A DNA stretch of 64,000 bases from SpSt-398 sp041752235. Lineage in GTDB: Bacteria; Bacteroidota; Bacteroidia; Chitinophagales; Chitinophagaceae. The first letter of the stretch is position 1, and every line of letters begins with the position of its first letter. The translations under genes were made by a program, and so were the position numbers. Positions 27,518 through 35,927 of this stretch are shown one piece after another. The stretch spans positions 12,953 through 76,952 of the forward strand of contig JBGSHM010000028.1 of NCBI GenBank assembly GCA_041752235.1, written 5' to 3'. The notes under the pieces were generated by a model. The model made no database searches. It had not been told where the DNA came from and worked only from the letters and a program-made list of their open reading frames with translations.

Positions 27518-29128
27518 TTAGTCCTGGGACGTCTTTACTACACTGATTACTTTCTGCAACGATTTATTCTGCAAGCGGATAAAGTACACGCCTGCTGGTA
27601 AACCATCTCCATAAATATCTACATTGTACGTACCCGCTGCATAATCCTGATTGGTATGCACCCGCACCACCTGTCCAAGCGCATTCATTTGCTGGATAAG
27701 GGTATGCCCGCCCTCAGTTGAGAACTGCAGGGTGGCATTTACGGTATATGGATTTGGCCAGAGTTTCAGGATCAGGTTATTTGATTGGTTATTGGTATCA
27801 TCAATATCATCCGGCAGTCCACAAGGTCCGCCCTTGATCAGGGGAAGTGACTGATAATTTTTCAGCAGAATGGAGTCGATCAATGGTTGTTGTACACAGA
27901 ACCATCTTTCCAGCACGGATGCATATACACTCCGGAAATCATATTGATAAGGGATATTGTTAACGACCTGGATATCGGAAGGGATATCGGGGCTGTTTCC
28001 TAATACGCCTTTTTTCACATGTTTACCAAAGAGGAAAAGCGGGGCAGCGGCACCGTGGTCGGTACCCAGACTTGCATTGGATTTAATCCGCCGACCAAAT
28101 TCAGAGAAGGTCATTCCCATTACCCGGTCATCTTCTCCCATCAGTTCAAGGTCACGCTGAAAGGCGCTAATACCTGTAGCGATCTCCTTCATCAGGTTGG
28201 CGTGATTACCTGTGGTGGTATCACTGGCGTTAACCTGTTTTTTATGCGTATCAAACCCGCCGATAGAGACGGTATAGACTTTTGTTTTCAGTCCACCACG
28301 GATCAGCCGGGCCACGATCTGTAGTTGGTGTGCAAGACTGTTATCGGGATAGGTGGCCAGGTTATTGGCCCGTTGGTAGGCGGCACGAATAATATCCGAA
28401 TAGATCTTTGTTTTTTCCGAGATGATCCTTACATATCGCAGTTCTTTATTGGCGGCTGGTGCTGTCAGAGGATAATCACTAAAGGGATTGACAAAGGTGT
28501 ACAGTTTCTCCGGATCGGTGATGCTTAATCCCATGGAAAGGATCGGGCCTTGTACTTTTAAAGTAGGCACGTTGCTGATCTGGATCGCCAGCGGATCGGG
28601 CATATCGGTATTGGGATAGGCATCGGGATAGCCCGGATATTCATTTTCTAAATAACGCCCCAGCCATCCGGTCTTTACGCGGTCTAATCTGTTTCGGGTG
28701 GCATCTCCACTCATCCAGATATCCGTTGAACGGAAATGAGAGAAATCCTGATTTTCATAACCCACCGACTGCACCACATTGAGTTTGCCATCGTTGAACA
28801 TATTTTGCAGATCGGTCATCGCCGGATGCAAACCCGAGCGATCGGTTCCATCCAAACGCAGTACTTTACTTTGCGGGATGGCGATATTGGTCCGGGCGTT
28901 ATAATAGTTTGCATATACATCCAGGGGGATCACCATGTTGATGCCATCATTACCCCCGGCCAGTTGGATCAATACCAGTACATGGTCGTTGGCGGCCTCG
29001 CCACCCAATAACCGGGAAAGGGAATTGTCTGCCGCGGATCCAAAAGCGGTAAAGGAAAACCCGTTCAGGAACGTGGGAAGTGTAACGGCTGCCGGGACAC
29101 TATTTCTCAGGAAGTTTCTACGGTTCAT
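27518..29128 (-). CDS. DUF1501 protein with type IX sorting domain
   Basis: 536 residues. Starts MNRRNFLRNSVPAAV, a twin-arginine-like leader, then the DUF1501 body (VLIQLAGGNDGINMVIPLDVYANYY, SVGYENQDFSHFRSTDIW, MTFSEFGRRIKSNASLGTDHGAAAPLFLFG), which belongs to the sulfatase/phosphatase-like fold. The last 85 residues (LKLWPNPYTVNATLQF ... DGLPAGVYFIRL) are a type A sorting domain for secretion by the T9SS. Substrate unknown. Third gene of an operon with the DUF1800 gene (43 nt upstream), its usual partner. Confidence 0.9.
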   Translation of the reverse strand: MNRRNFLRNSVPAAVTLPTFLNGFSFTAFGSAADNSLSRLLGGEAANDHVLVLIQLAGGNDGINMVIPLDVYANYYNARTNIAIPQSKVLRLDGTDRSGLHPAMTDLQNMFNDGKLNVVQSVGYENQDFSHFRSTDIWMSGDATRNRLDRVKTGWLGRYLENEYPGYPDAYPNTDMPDPLAIQISNVPTLKVQGPILSMGLSITDPEKLYTFVNPFSDYPLTAPAANKELRYVRIISEKTKIYSDIIRAAYQRANNLATYPDNSLAHQLQIVARLIRGGLKTKVYTVSIGGFDTHKKQVNASDTTTGNHANLMKEIATGISAFQRDLELMGEDDRVMGMTFSEFGRRIKSNASLGTDHGAAAPLFLFGKHVKKGVLGNSPDIPSDIQVVNNIPYQYDFRSVYASVLERWFCVQQPLIDSILLKNYQSLPLIKGGPCGLPDDIDDTNNQSNNLILKLWPNPYTVNATLQFSTEGGHTLIQQMNALGQVVRVHTNQDYAAGTYNVDIYGDGLPAGVYFIRLQNKSLQKVISVVKTSQD

Positions 29129-29171
29129 GGGCTGACTCTTTCGGTTTTTTAAATAGGGTTATGGGGCTTTA

Positions 29172-30809
29172 TCAGATTAAATGAAATTCAGGCAGGTTCA
29201 TCAGGAAACGGAACATATCTTTTAATGCCGGATTGATGACTGCGTTATTATTGCTGTTCCAGGCATTGGTCCAGGTAGCATCATTGCCTGAATTATTGAT
29301 CAGAAAATTATTCTTTACATAGGTCTTTGAATTGGCTGATAACGGGTATCGCAACAAGAGGGCGGTGATATCATCGATCAATTGATTGGGATCAGCGGGA
29401 TTGGAAGAATAAGCCGCAAATGCCCGGCAATCGATCACATCATCACCGACCAGTGCATCGGTAAAGTCAGCCCGTTTAGGGAGCGAATTACTGTTCACCC
29501 AAATCTCGTAGTACATAGGATCCTGGTAATAGGCCTGCCAACCCGAAACATCCGGTGGTTGAAACAGGGTTTGCTGCATTTCAGCGGCGCGTTGATAGAT
29601 CGAATAGAACAGGGGGTAGCCTGTTGCATAGTTGGTGTATGCCGGAAAGGGTACACTGAATTCGCGAAGCGTACCGGCGATCATATCCATCGGGCTCTTG
29701 ATATAACATGCCTGATTGAGGGGATCAAAGAAATGCTCGCTTTTCAACAAGGCAGATAAAACGGGCTTTACCTCATAATTACTGGAGATCAATAGTTGAG
29801 CCAGGGGCTCGATCACATCTGTTTCTGTCTGCTCATCGATCTGATAGTAAACAAACCAGGTATAGAGTTTACGGCAAATAAAGCGTGCCGATTCGGTTGT
29901 ATTGAAGATCATATCCACCAATGCATCTACCTCCGTTTCGCCACTGTTGGAAATAGTGGTGTTGTTGTAAAAGGCAGAGAAGGACTTGGTGCCTGTATCA
30001 TGGCTGCTGGCATCCAGATACGAGGTATACGTATTGCTATTGATCCGCCATCCGGTCAGCACCCGGGCCGCGGCGATCACATCGTTCTCCGTATAATCCG
30101 AACCGGGTCCTTTTCCTACACTAAAGAGTTCCTGTAATTCGCGCGCAAAGTTCTCATCGGGCGCGAGACGGGTGTTGAGATAACCATTCAGGTGGATCAA
30201 CATCGCCGGGTCAATGGTCACATCCTTTACCAGTTGTTTTACATTCCCCAGGGCATTTCTCCGAAGCAGGTTGTGGTGTCTCCACATCATCGTGGCATTG
30301 TCCACTTCCTCTACCTGCACCGAGAAATGGTGATGCCAGAAAAGTACCATTTTTTCCCAGATACTTCTGTTCTGGTTGATGATAAGACCCGACCACCATT
30401 TGCGCAGGCTTTCCACCCGGAGCCGATTGATCGAACCACGTATCTCTGAAAAACTCGTCGTATTAAAATCATTTACCCAGGTTTGACCCTGTGCCACCCC
30501 CACGTCATCATGCAATACACCGTCGTCATCCGCGATCAATCCATAATCACGCACCGGAGGGGATACCACCGGGATATTATTCAGCAATTCATCGATGGCC
30601 TGACCGGGGGTAAGCGTCAGAAAATGGTCGATATCAGCTTTGGTCGCACCAAACATGGTGCGTTTGAGCAGGTGGGCCACTTCCTGTCTTGTCCAGGCAC
30701 CTGCATAAGGCGTCAGGTCGCTGTCCACACGTTCGTCGTATGCAGGGACCGTTTCTTTTTTCGTGCTTACCTTTTTGCGTGCCGCGGTGAGAAATGCTCT
30801 TCTGTCCAT
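29172..30809 (-). CDS. DUF1800 protein
   Basis: 545 residues. Family landmarks: WTRQEVAHLLKRTMFGATKADIDHF, MVLFWHHHFSVQ, ALGNVKQLVKDVTIDPAMLIHLNG, NENFARELQELFSVGKG-like DENFARELQELFSVG, and QTLFQPPDVSGW near the C-terminus. DUF1800 and DUF1501 proteins are encoded together in many Bacteroidota and Planctomycetes; their biochemical role is not established. The N-terminus MDRRAFLTAARKK lacks a clear hydrophobic signal core. Confidence 0.9.
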   Translation of the reverse strand: MDRRAFLTAARKKVSTKKETVPAYDERVDSDLTPYAGAWTRQEVAHLLKRTMFGATKADIDHFLTLTPGQAIDELLNNIPVVSPPVRDYGLIADDDGVLHDDVGVAQGQTWVNDFNTTSFSEIRGSINRLRVESLRKWWSGLIINQNRSIWEKMVLFWHHHFSVQVEEVDNATMMWRHHNLLRRNALGNVKQLVKDVTIDPAMLIHLNGYLNTRLAPDENFARELQELFSVGKGPGSDYTENDVIAAARVLTGWRINSNTYTSYLDASSHDTGTKSFSAFYNNTTISNSGETEVDALVDMIFNTTESARFICRKLYTWFVYYQIDEQTETDVIEPLAQLLISSNYEVKPVLSALLKSEHFFDPLNQACYIKSPMDMIAGTLREFSVPFPAYTNYATGYPLFYSIYQRAAEMQQTLFQPPDVSGWQAYYQDPMYYEIWVNSNSLPKRADFTDALVGDDVIDCRAFAAYSSNPADPNQLIDDITALLLRYPLSANSKTYVKNNFLINNSGNDATWTNAWNSNNNAVINPALKDMFRFLMNLPEFHLI

Positions 30810-30833
30810 GTGGTTAGTTTTTCCTTTAATGAG

Positions 30834-32783
30834 TTATCGGATCAATACCAGGGTTCCTTTTTCCTGGTGCATCTTATTCTGCAGGTCCAGGTATTTCACA
30901 TAATATATAAATACGCCAACGGGTTGGGGCTTCCCACGAAACACACCATCCCAGCGGTCATAGAGTGTCTGGCTTTTGAAGACCAGTTCTCCGTTTCGAT
31001 TATAAACTTGCATGGAATACCCTTCCGGTACTTTGCCTATGGGGCCAAAGAAATCATTCTTTCCATCTCCATTAGGCGTAAACGCCGTTGGAATATGTAC
31101 AACCGCCTCATTGAGTACCACCACGGTGAACTGGTCGCTTACACTACAATCAAGGGCCAGCGAATTATTGGCGCGGTACACCGTTGTTACAGTCGGTGTG
31201 GCAATCGGGTTGGGGCAAGTGGTACAACTCAGGGACGGGTTGGGATCCCAACTGATAGTCCCATTTCCGGCAGAAGGAAGGGTGATGGATTCTCCGGCGA
31301 AAATGGTATCTCTTTTTTTCAAAAGCTCAAAGGGGCTGGTCAGTAATACCGGGCGATAACTCAGATAAACGGAGTCATATCCACAGGCATCAAATAAGGT
31401 ATCCAAAGGAGAAACAAAATTGGCGAGGTTACATACTACCGAGTCAGTGGTATCCCGCATGGGTCTCTTGAATTTGAGAACGGCAAAATCGGTTTCACCC
31501 TGGCCGTCGATGAAGTCACCGTCATAGGAATCAGAATCACCCGCCAGATAATATTCATCCTGTAACGGGTTATAGACCATAAAACGAAGATGGTCATTAG
31601 TAGTACCACCGCGGTTTTCGGTCCAAAGCATATTGCCTGTGGCATCGAGTTTTACCACCCAGTAATCTCCTTCGCCGAGGGCGCCTGTTACATCGCCATC
31701 GTTGGAATAGGAGATCCCGCCGATCAGGTATCCGCCATCTGTATCAGTAAGGAGAGCATTGGCATATTCGGCATCTGTGCCGCCTAATACTTTTTGCCAG
31801 TTGAGTGTACCATTGGTGCCAATATTAACTACCCAATAATCCTGACTGCCCTTGGCACCACTAACATCTCCGTCATTGGAGGTAGTATAGCCGGCTAGGG
31901 TAAGAGAGCCATCGGTGGCGAGACTCATGGCATAGGCCACATCATTTTGGGCTCCGCCATATACTTTGCTGTAAATTTTATTTCCGTTGAGGTCAATGGC
32001 GAGTAGCCAGACGTCATAGTTTTTTTGACTGGGGGGAATATCTCCATCTGTGGAGTTGGCATATCCCGACAGGTAGATGCGGTTATTGATGATCTCGAAA
32101 TCAAGCAGTTCTTCATTTTTTGTCCCTCCAAAACATTTGCTCCATACCATGCCACCCGATGCATTGATGCGCAGGATGACCCCATCCGTATAACCTCCGG
32201 TGCCATGGTTACCGGTGATATCTCCATTATTGGAAGAGGAAGAAGCGGCAATAAGGAAAGAACCATCATCCAGTATTTGGAGGTGGTTACCGATATCAAG
32301 CCCGCTACCGCCATATCGTTTTTGCCATTGCAGGTTGCCCGTGGCATCGAGTTTCAGGAGCCAGATATCTTTGTTACCACCATACCCGGCCACTACTCCA
32401 CCGTCGGTGGAATTGGTTTCGCCTAAAACAATATAACCGCCATCGGCGGTTTGTTCAATATCACGGGCAGATTCATAGCCACTGCCCCCCCCGGCTCTTT
32501 GCCATTCGATATTTCCACAGCGGTCGAGTTTGGCAACCCAGAGGTCCCAGTAATCACGGGAAGTAAGATTGGTAACATGGCCATCCTTTGAATCGGTATA
32601 ACCCGCCACGATGGTGCCTCCATCACTGGTCATTTTTATAACAAATGGAATGTCAACGGTGGAACCACCGTATTTATTCGCCCATTGAAGGGGAGGTAAT
32701 TGCGCAAACAGACTTTGCCCTCCCAATAACAGGGCACAGCAAAGCAGGATACGGGATGTGGTTTTCAGCGGTTGGAGGTTCAT
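30834..32783 (-). CDS. Secreted beta-propeller protein with type B (CHU_C) sorting domain
   Basis: 649 residues. Signal peptide ending LFAQ; about seven repeats of 50-60 residues, each with the pattern GGY(I/L)-GDVTG-DYWVVKLDATGN-W-GG-D, which should fold as a propeller; a linker containing SWDPNPSLSCTTCPNP, the usual Ig-like domain before the tag; then VHIPTAFTPNGDGKNDFF ... YDRWDGVFRGKPQPVGVFIYYV, the gliding-motility-associated C-terminal domain for T9SS export. First gene of the operon with DUF1800 and DUF1501, 24 nt between the first two. Probably a surface structural or binding protein. Confidence 0.88.
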   Translation of the reverse strand: MNLQPLKTTSRILLCCALLLGGQSLFAQLPPLQWANKYGGSTVDIPFVIKMTSDGGTIVAGYTDSKDGHVTNLTSRDYWDLWVAKLDRCGNIEWQRAGGGSGYESARDIEQTADGGYIVLGETNSTDGGVVAGYGGNKDIWLLKLDATGNLQWQKRYGGSGLDIGNHLQILDDGSFLIAASSSSNNGDITGNHGTGGYTDGVILRINASGGMVWSKCFGGTKNEELLDFEIINNRIYLSGYANSTDGDIPPSQKNYDVWLLAIDLNGNKIYSKVYGGAQNDVAYAMSLATDGSLTLAGYTTSNDGDVSGAKGSQDYWVVNIGTNGTLNWQKVLGGTDAEYANALLTDTDGGYLIGGISYSNDGDVTGALGEGDYWVVKLDATGNMLWTENRGGTTNDHLRFMVYNPLQDEYYLAGDSDSYDGDFIDGQGETDFAVLKFKRPMRDTTDSVVCNLANFVSPLDTLFDACGYDSVYLSYRPVLLTSPFELLKKRDTIFAGESITLPSAGNGTISWDPNPSLSCTTCPNPIATPTVTTVYRANNSLALDCSVSDQFTVVVLNEAVVHIPTAFTPNGDGKNDFFGPIGKVPEGYSMQVYNRNGELVFKSQTLYDRWDGVFRGKPQPVGVFIYYVKYLDLQNKMHQEKGTLVLIR

Positions 32784-32872
32784 AGCAGCGATTCATGGCT
32801 TATAAGCAAGGATTGTGCTAAAAGTGCGGGGTGGGAGTATTTTCTAAGGGATTTTACTGACGCTGTTGTTGG

Positions 32873-32905
32873 TTTTACCGCCAGGACACGAGGACGCAAG
32901 GGAGC
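32873..32905. repeat. Half octad element A3 joined to a heptad element
   Basis: Left half of the A family (TTTTACCGCCAGGACAC, then AGGACGCAAGG) that breaks off and continues directly into the GCTAnTA heptad element at 32906. The composite occupies the gap upstream of the propeller gene and downstream of nth. Confidence 0.7.
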
Positions 32906-32947
32906 GCTAATAGCTAAAAGCAAATAGCTATTAGCTTTTTGCTATAG
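32906..32947. repeat. Heptad inverted-repeat element, GCTAnTA family, containing the nth stop codon
   Basis: Six consecutive 7-nt units, each beginning GC (GCTAATA first, GCTATTA fourth). The TAA stop of nth (32931-32933) and its last four codons lie inside the element, so the C-terminal residues of the Nth protein are repeat-encoded. Confidence 0.8.
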
Positions 32948-33581
32948 AGGTAAGAAAATACCGGCAAGCTGCCTGCAATCCGCACTGCTCACATTTTGGT
33001 GTGCGGGCCAGACAGGTATATCGCCCATGCAGAATAAGCCAATGGTGGGACTTATGAATGAGCTCTTTGGGAATATGTTTGATCAATTCTTTTTCTACGG
33101 CCAATGGGGTGGCAGCGGTTTGAGGAACCAGACCTATGCGGCGACTGACGCGGAATACATGGGTGTCCACCGCCATATTGGGTTGTTTGTCGATTACAGA
33201 TGTAATAACATTGGCTGTTTTCCTACCTACCCCTGGCAGTTTTACCAATTCATCGACTGTCAACGGCACCTGGCCATTGAAATCCTGCATCAGTTTTTGG
33301 GCCATGCCGATCAGGTGTTTGGTCTTATTGTTTGGGTAGGAAATGCTTCGGATATAGGGAAACAGTTCTTCCACACTTGCTCCGGCAAGGGTTTGTGGAT
33401 CGGGATAAGCTTCAAATAATGCAGGGGTGGTCAGGTTGACCCGCTTATCCGTGCATTGGGCTGAAAGGATGACGGCAACCAATAATTGATAGGGACTGTC
33501 ATAGATCAATTCGGTTTCGGCCTCGGGCACATGGGTTGAGAAATAGTTGATGACGAATTGAAATCGTTCTTTGCGGGTCAT
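32931..33581 (-). CDS. nth: Endonuclease III
   Basis: 216 residues. Helix-hairpin-helix with the catalytic Lys (ELVKLPGVGRKTANVI), the catalytic Asp in AVDTHVFRVSRR, and a complete [4Fe-4S] ligand set C-x6-C-x2-C-x5-C in CLARTPKCEQCGLQAAC. Removes oxidised pyrimidines and nicks the abasic site. The C-terminal residues SIAKS are encoded by the repeat element, a small tail not needed by the family. Confidence 0.95.
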   Translation of the reverse strand: MTRKERFQFVINYFSTHVPEAETELIYDSPYQLLVAVILSAQCTDKRVNLTTPALFEAYPDPQTLAGASVEELFPYIRSISYPNNKTKHLIGMAQKLMQDFNGQVPLTVDELVKLPGVGRKTANVITSVIDKQPNMAVDTHVFRVSRRIGLVPQTAATPLAVEKELIKHIPKELIHKSHHWLILHGRYTCLARTPKCEQCGLQAACRYFLTSIAKS

Positions 33582-33621
33582 GCTGCAATTTAATCAGGGC
33601 CGGGCGATGGGTAAAAATAAA

Positions 33622-33646
33622 AAGCATCCGCCGCAGGCGGATGCTT
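33622..33646 (-). terminator. Intrinsic terminator after the small gene at 33672
   Basis: AAGCATCCGCC / GGCGGATGCTT with a 3-nt loop (11 bp), followed on the minus strand by a T-rich run. Confidence 0.9.
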
Positions 33647-33671
33647 GAAAAAATTGGATAGAAGGAATTTG

Positions 33672-33905
33672 TTACTTCACCTCTTCAGCGCCGACAAGCC
33701 GGGCATAATTCAGGATGTTCAAAACGACTTCAGTGCGGGGGGATGCCGAGATGGTATCCAGCCTTTGCATCGAAGCCCTTAATACATTCAGCTTTTCGCG
33801 TAGTGTCCAATCGCTTTTTAATGCCTCGTCAATAGCGGCTGATTGATCAGGTGACGTTTCCTTGTACAAATACATTAATAGATCTTCTGGGGTAAAATTG
33901 CTCAT
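33672..33905 (-). CDS. Small hypothetical protein, anti-sigma-like N-terminus
   Basis: 77 residues from the ATG at 33905; a TTG two codons upstream is not needed. FTPEDLLMYLYKETSPDQSAAIDEAL resembles the start of many Bacteroidota anti-sigma or zf-HC2-like domains but without cysteines or membrane segment. Single gene with its own terminator. Function unknown. Confidence 0.7.
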   Translation of the reverse strand: MSNFTPEDLLMYLYKETSPDQSAAIDEALKSDWTLREKLNVLRASMQRLDTISASPRTEVVLNILNYARLVGAEEVK

Positions 33906-34028
33906 GGGCAAACCTTTGATGTCCTAAAATAAGAAAGTCTAAATTCAGAAAGTGTCCGTGGTACTAACGCCTGATAAGGTATTATTATTGTGGGATATTA
34001 ACCAGCCGTAGGGAGGCTGGTTGTGTAA

Positions 34029-34128
34029 ATTATTGATTATTAATTACTAATTATGAATCTGGTATTGCCCAAACATTTGCCTTTTGAACCTAACTAATTA
34101 ATAATCAATAATTAATAATAAATAATCA
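34029..34128. repeat. Heptad inverted-repeat element, ATTATTn family
   Basis: Left arm of four 7-nt units (ATTATTG, ATTATTA first) at 34029-34056; right arm of five units of the complementary type (TCAATAA) at 34091-34125. 34028-34046 and 34095-34113 are perfectly complementary over 19 nt, with a 48-nt non-repeated loop. The next unit provides the TGA stop of the FtsB-like gene (34126-34128). Confidence 0.8.
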
Positions 34129-34428
34129 TTTCTCCTTTTCGGGTACCACATAAACATCCTCATTATCCTTCTTCATCAGGTATTTCTCCCGGGCATAGCG
34201 TTCAACGGTGGTGGAATCATTTTTGAGCAGGTCGAGTTCTTTTTGCTCTTTGGCGATCTCGGCCTGGTAGTGGGCCTTTGATTTTTCGAGCATTTTAAGC
34301 TCCTTGGTGCGGCTGCGTTGGGTGAACAGGTCGTTCTTGTCAAAGAACAACAGGGTAGCAGCCAATACCGCCGTGGCGATAAAGTATTTATTACGGAGCC
34401 AGGATGGCAGGCGGGATAGGAGCTTCAT
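34126..34428 (-). CDS. FtsB/DivIC-like septum formation initiator
   Basis: 100 residues: short cytoplasmic tail, one membrane segment (about 15-29, FIATAVLAATLLFF), a coiled coil about 35-70 and the family's closing YAREKYLMKKDNEDVYVV. Bitopic protein of the divisome that links early and late division proteins. Follows eno on the same strand, with a 21-bp hairpin between them, as enolase and FtsB genes are also paired in many other bacteria. Confidence 0.9.
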   Translation of the reverse strand: MKLLSRLPSWLRNKYFIATAVLAATLLFFDKNDLFTQRSRTKELKMLEKSKAHYQAEIAKEQKELDLLKNDSTTVERYAREKYLMKKDNEDVYVVPEKEK

Positions 34429-34452
34429 ATGGTTGGTTTTTTCGGTTAGTTA

Positions 34453-34500
34453 TTAGCTACTAGCTATTAGCTTCAAGCTAATAGCTAGTAGCTAAAAGCC
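34453..34500. repeat. Heptad inverted-repeat element, GCTAnTA family, after eno
   Basis: Six complete 7-nt units (GCTACTA, GCTATTA first) from 34456 in unbroken register through the centre. Arms 34453-34473 and 34475-34495 are perfectly complementary over 21 nt around a single base. Ends at the first base of the eno stop codon. Could process or stabilise the eno end of an eno-ftsB message. Confidence 0.85.
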
Positions 34501-35789
34501 TATTTTAAAAACTTCACCTTTCCCTTTGGATACACGGCGCTTTGTCCCAACAACTCTTCGATGCGGATGAGTTGGTTGTATTTGGCCATGCGATCGGTAC
34601 GGGAAGCGGATCCGGTTTTGATCTGTCCACAATTCAGTGCCACTGCGAGGTCGGCAATGGTCGTATCTTCTGTTTCGCCACTGCGATGGCTCATGATGGT
34701 GTTGTAGCCATTGTGTTGTGCGAGCGTAACAGCATTGATGGTTTCGGTAACGGTACCGATCTGGTTTACTTTTACCAGCAGGGCGTTTCCGATTCCTTTA
34801 TCAATGCCTTGTTGCAAACGGGTTACATTGGTAACGAAAAGGTCATCTCCTACCAATTGGCATTTGGAACCAACAGCTTCGGTCAACATTTTCCAACCGG
34901 CCCAATCATCTTCGGCCATACCATCTTCGATGCTGCAGATCGGATATTTTTTCACCCAGGTTTCCCAGTATTTGGCCAGTTGTTCGCTGGTCATTTCCTT
35001 GCCGCTGCTTTTATGGAAAACATATTTTTTCTTCTTGCTGTCCCAGAGTTCGCTGTTGGCCGCATCCATTGCGATCTTGATCTGTGTGCCTGCTTTATAT
35101 CCGGCGGCTTCAATGGCGATGAGTACGGTTTCGATCGCTTCTTCGTTGCTTTGGATATTGGGGGCAAATCCACCTTCATCGCCCACATTGGTACTGTATC
35201 CTTTTTTCTTTAATACGGTCTTCAGTGCATGGAAGATCTCCACTCCCCAGCGAAGTCCTTCGCTGAAATTGGGAGCGCCTACGGGCATGACCATGAATTC
35301 CTGGAAATCGATCTTATTGTCGGCATGCGCACCCCCATTCAGGATATTCATCATGGGGATGGGGAGTACCTTGGCATTGGTGCCACCGATATAACGGAAA
35401 AGAGGAAGGGCAGCTTCTTCCGCAGCAGCTTTGGCTACCGCCATGCTCACGGCCAATATTGCATTGGCTCCCAGCTTTCCTTTGTTGGGGGTACCATCGA
35501 GTTCGATCATCATCTGGTCGATACCGGTTTGGTCGGCCACATCATAACCCAGCAAGGCGGGGGCGATCGTATCGTTTACATTTTTTACGGCCTTGATGAC
35601 CCCTTTCCCTACATATTTCTTTTTATCATTATCGCGCAGTTCAACGGCTTCGTGGATACCTGTACTTGCTCCGCTTGGAACAGCCGCGCGTCCTAAAGCT
35701 CCTTCATCGGTGATCACATCCACCTCTACAGTGGGATTTCCTCTGGAGTCAAGAATCTGGCGGGCAAAAATTTCGGAAATGTAGCTCAT
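34500..35789 (-). CDS. eno: Enolase
   Basis: 429 residues. N-terminal EIFARQILDSRGNPTVEVDV, metal and active-site segments (SIEDGMAEDDW, QLVGDDLFVTN), the catalytic Lys region LLVKVNQIGTVTET and SHRSGETEDTTIADLAV. Interconverts 2-phosphoglycerate and phosphoenolpyruvate. No perfect -7 element is visible in the 36 nt before the repeat at 35826. Confidence 0.98.
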   Translation of the reverse strand: MSYISEIFARQILDSRGNPTVEVDVITDEGALGRAAVPSGASTGIHEAVELRDNDKKKYVGKGVIKAVKNVNDTIAPALLGYDVADQTGIDQMMIELDGTPNKGKLGANAILAVSMAVAKAAAEEAALPLFRYIGGTNAKVLPIPMMNILNGGAHADNKIDFQEFMVMPVGAPNFSEGLRWGVEIFHALKTVLKKKGYSTNVGDEGGFAPNIQSNEEAIETVLIAIEAAGYKAGTQIKIAMDAANSELWDSKKKKYVFHKSSGKEMTSEQLAKYWETWVKKYPICSIEDGMAEDDWAGWKMLTEAVGSKCQLVGDDLFVTNVTRLQQGIDKGIGNALLVKVNQIGTVTETINAVTLAQHNGYNTIMSHRSGETEDTTIADLAVALNCGQIKTGSASRTDRMAKYNQLIRIEELLGQSAVYPKGKVKFLK

Positions 35790-35825
35790 TGTTGATGTTT
35801 TAATATTTCGATTGCTTGTTATTTA

Positions 35826-35927
35826 GTCCGGGGTCCAGGGTCCGGGGTCCGAGGTTAGCGGATTAAACTTACTTGTTCATCATCGACCATCCGACTCCGG
35901 ACTTTCGACTCCGGACTCCCGACCTCT
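35826..35927. repeat. Heptad inverted-repeat element, GTCCGGG family
   Basis: Four 7-nt units at 35826-35853 (GTCCGGG, GTCCAGG first) and five units of the inverse type (GACTCCG) at 35893-35927, with about 40 nt of unrelated DNA between. Last unit overlaps the gldA stop codon by two bases. Lies between gldA and eno. Confidence 0.8.

Noticed and set aside
30483..31346. Plus-strand frame of 287 codons across the DUF1800 and propeller genes
   Set aside because: Runs antisense over two real genes and their spacer; no domain signature.
34029..34128. AT-rich element as a replication origin or unwinding element
   Set aside because: No DnaA boxes, dnaA, dnaN or partition genes nearby, and the same units recur at 41264 and 44454 beside ordinary genes.
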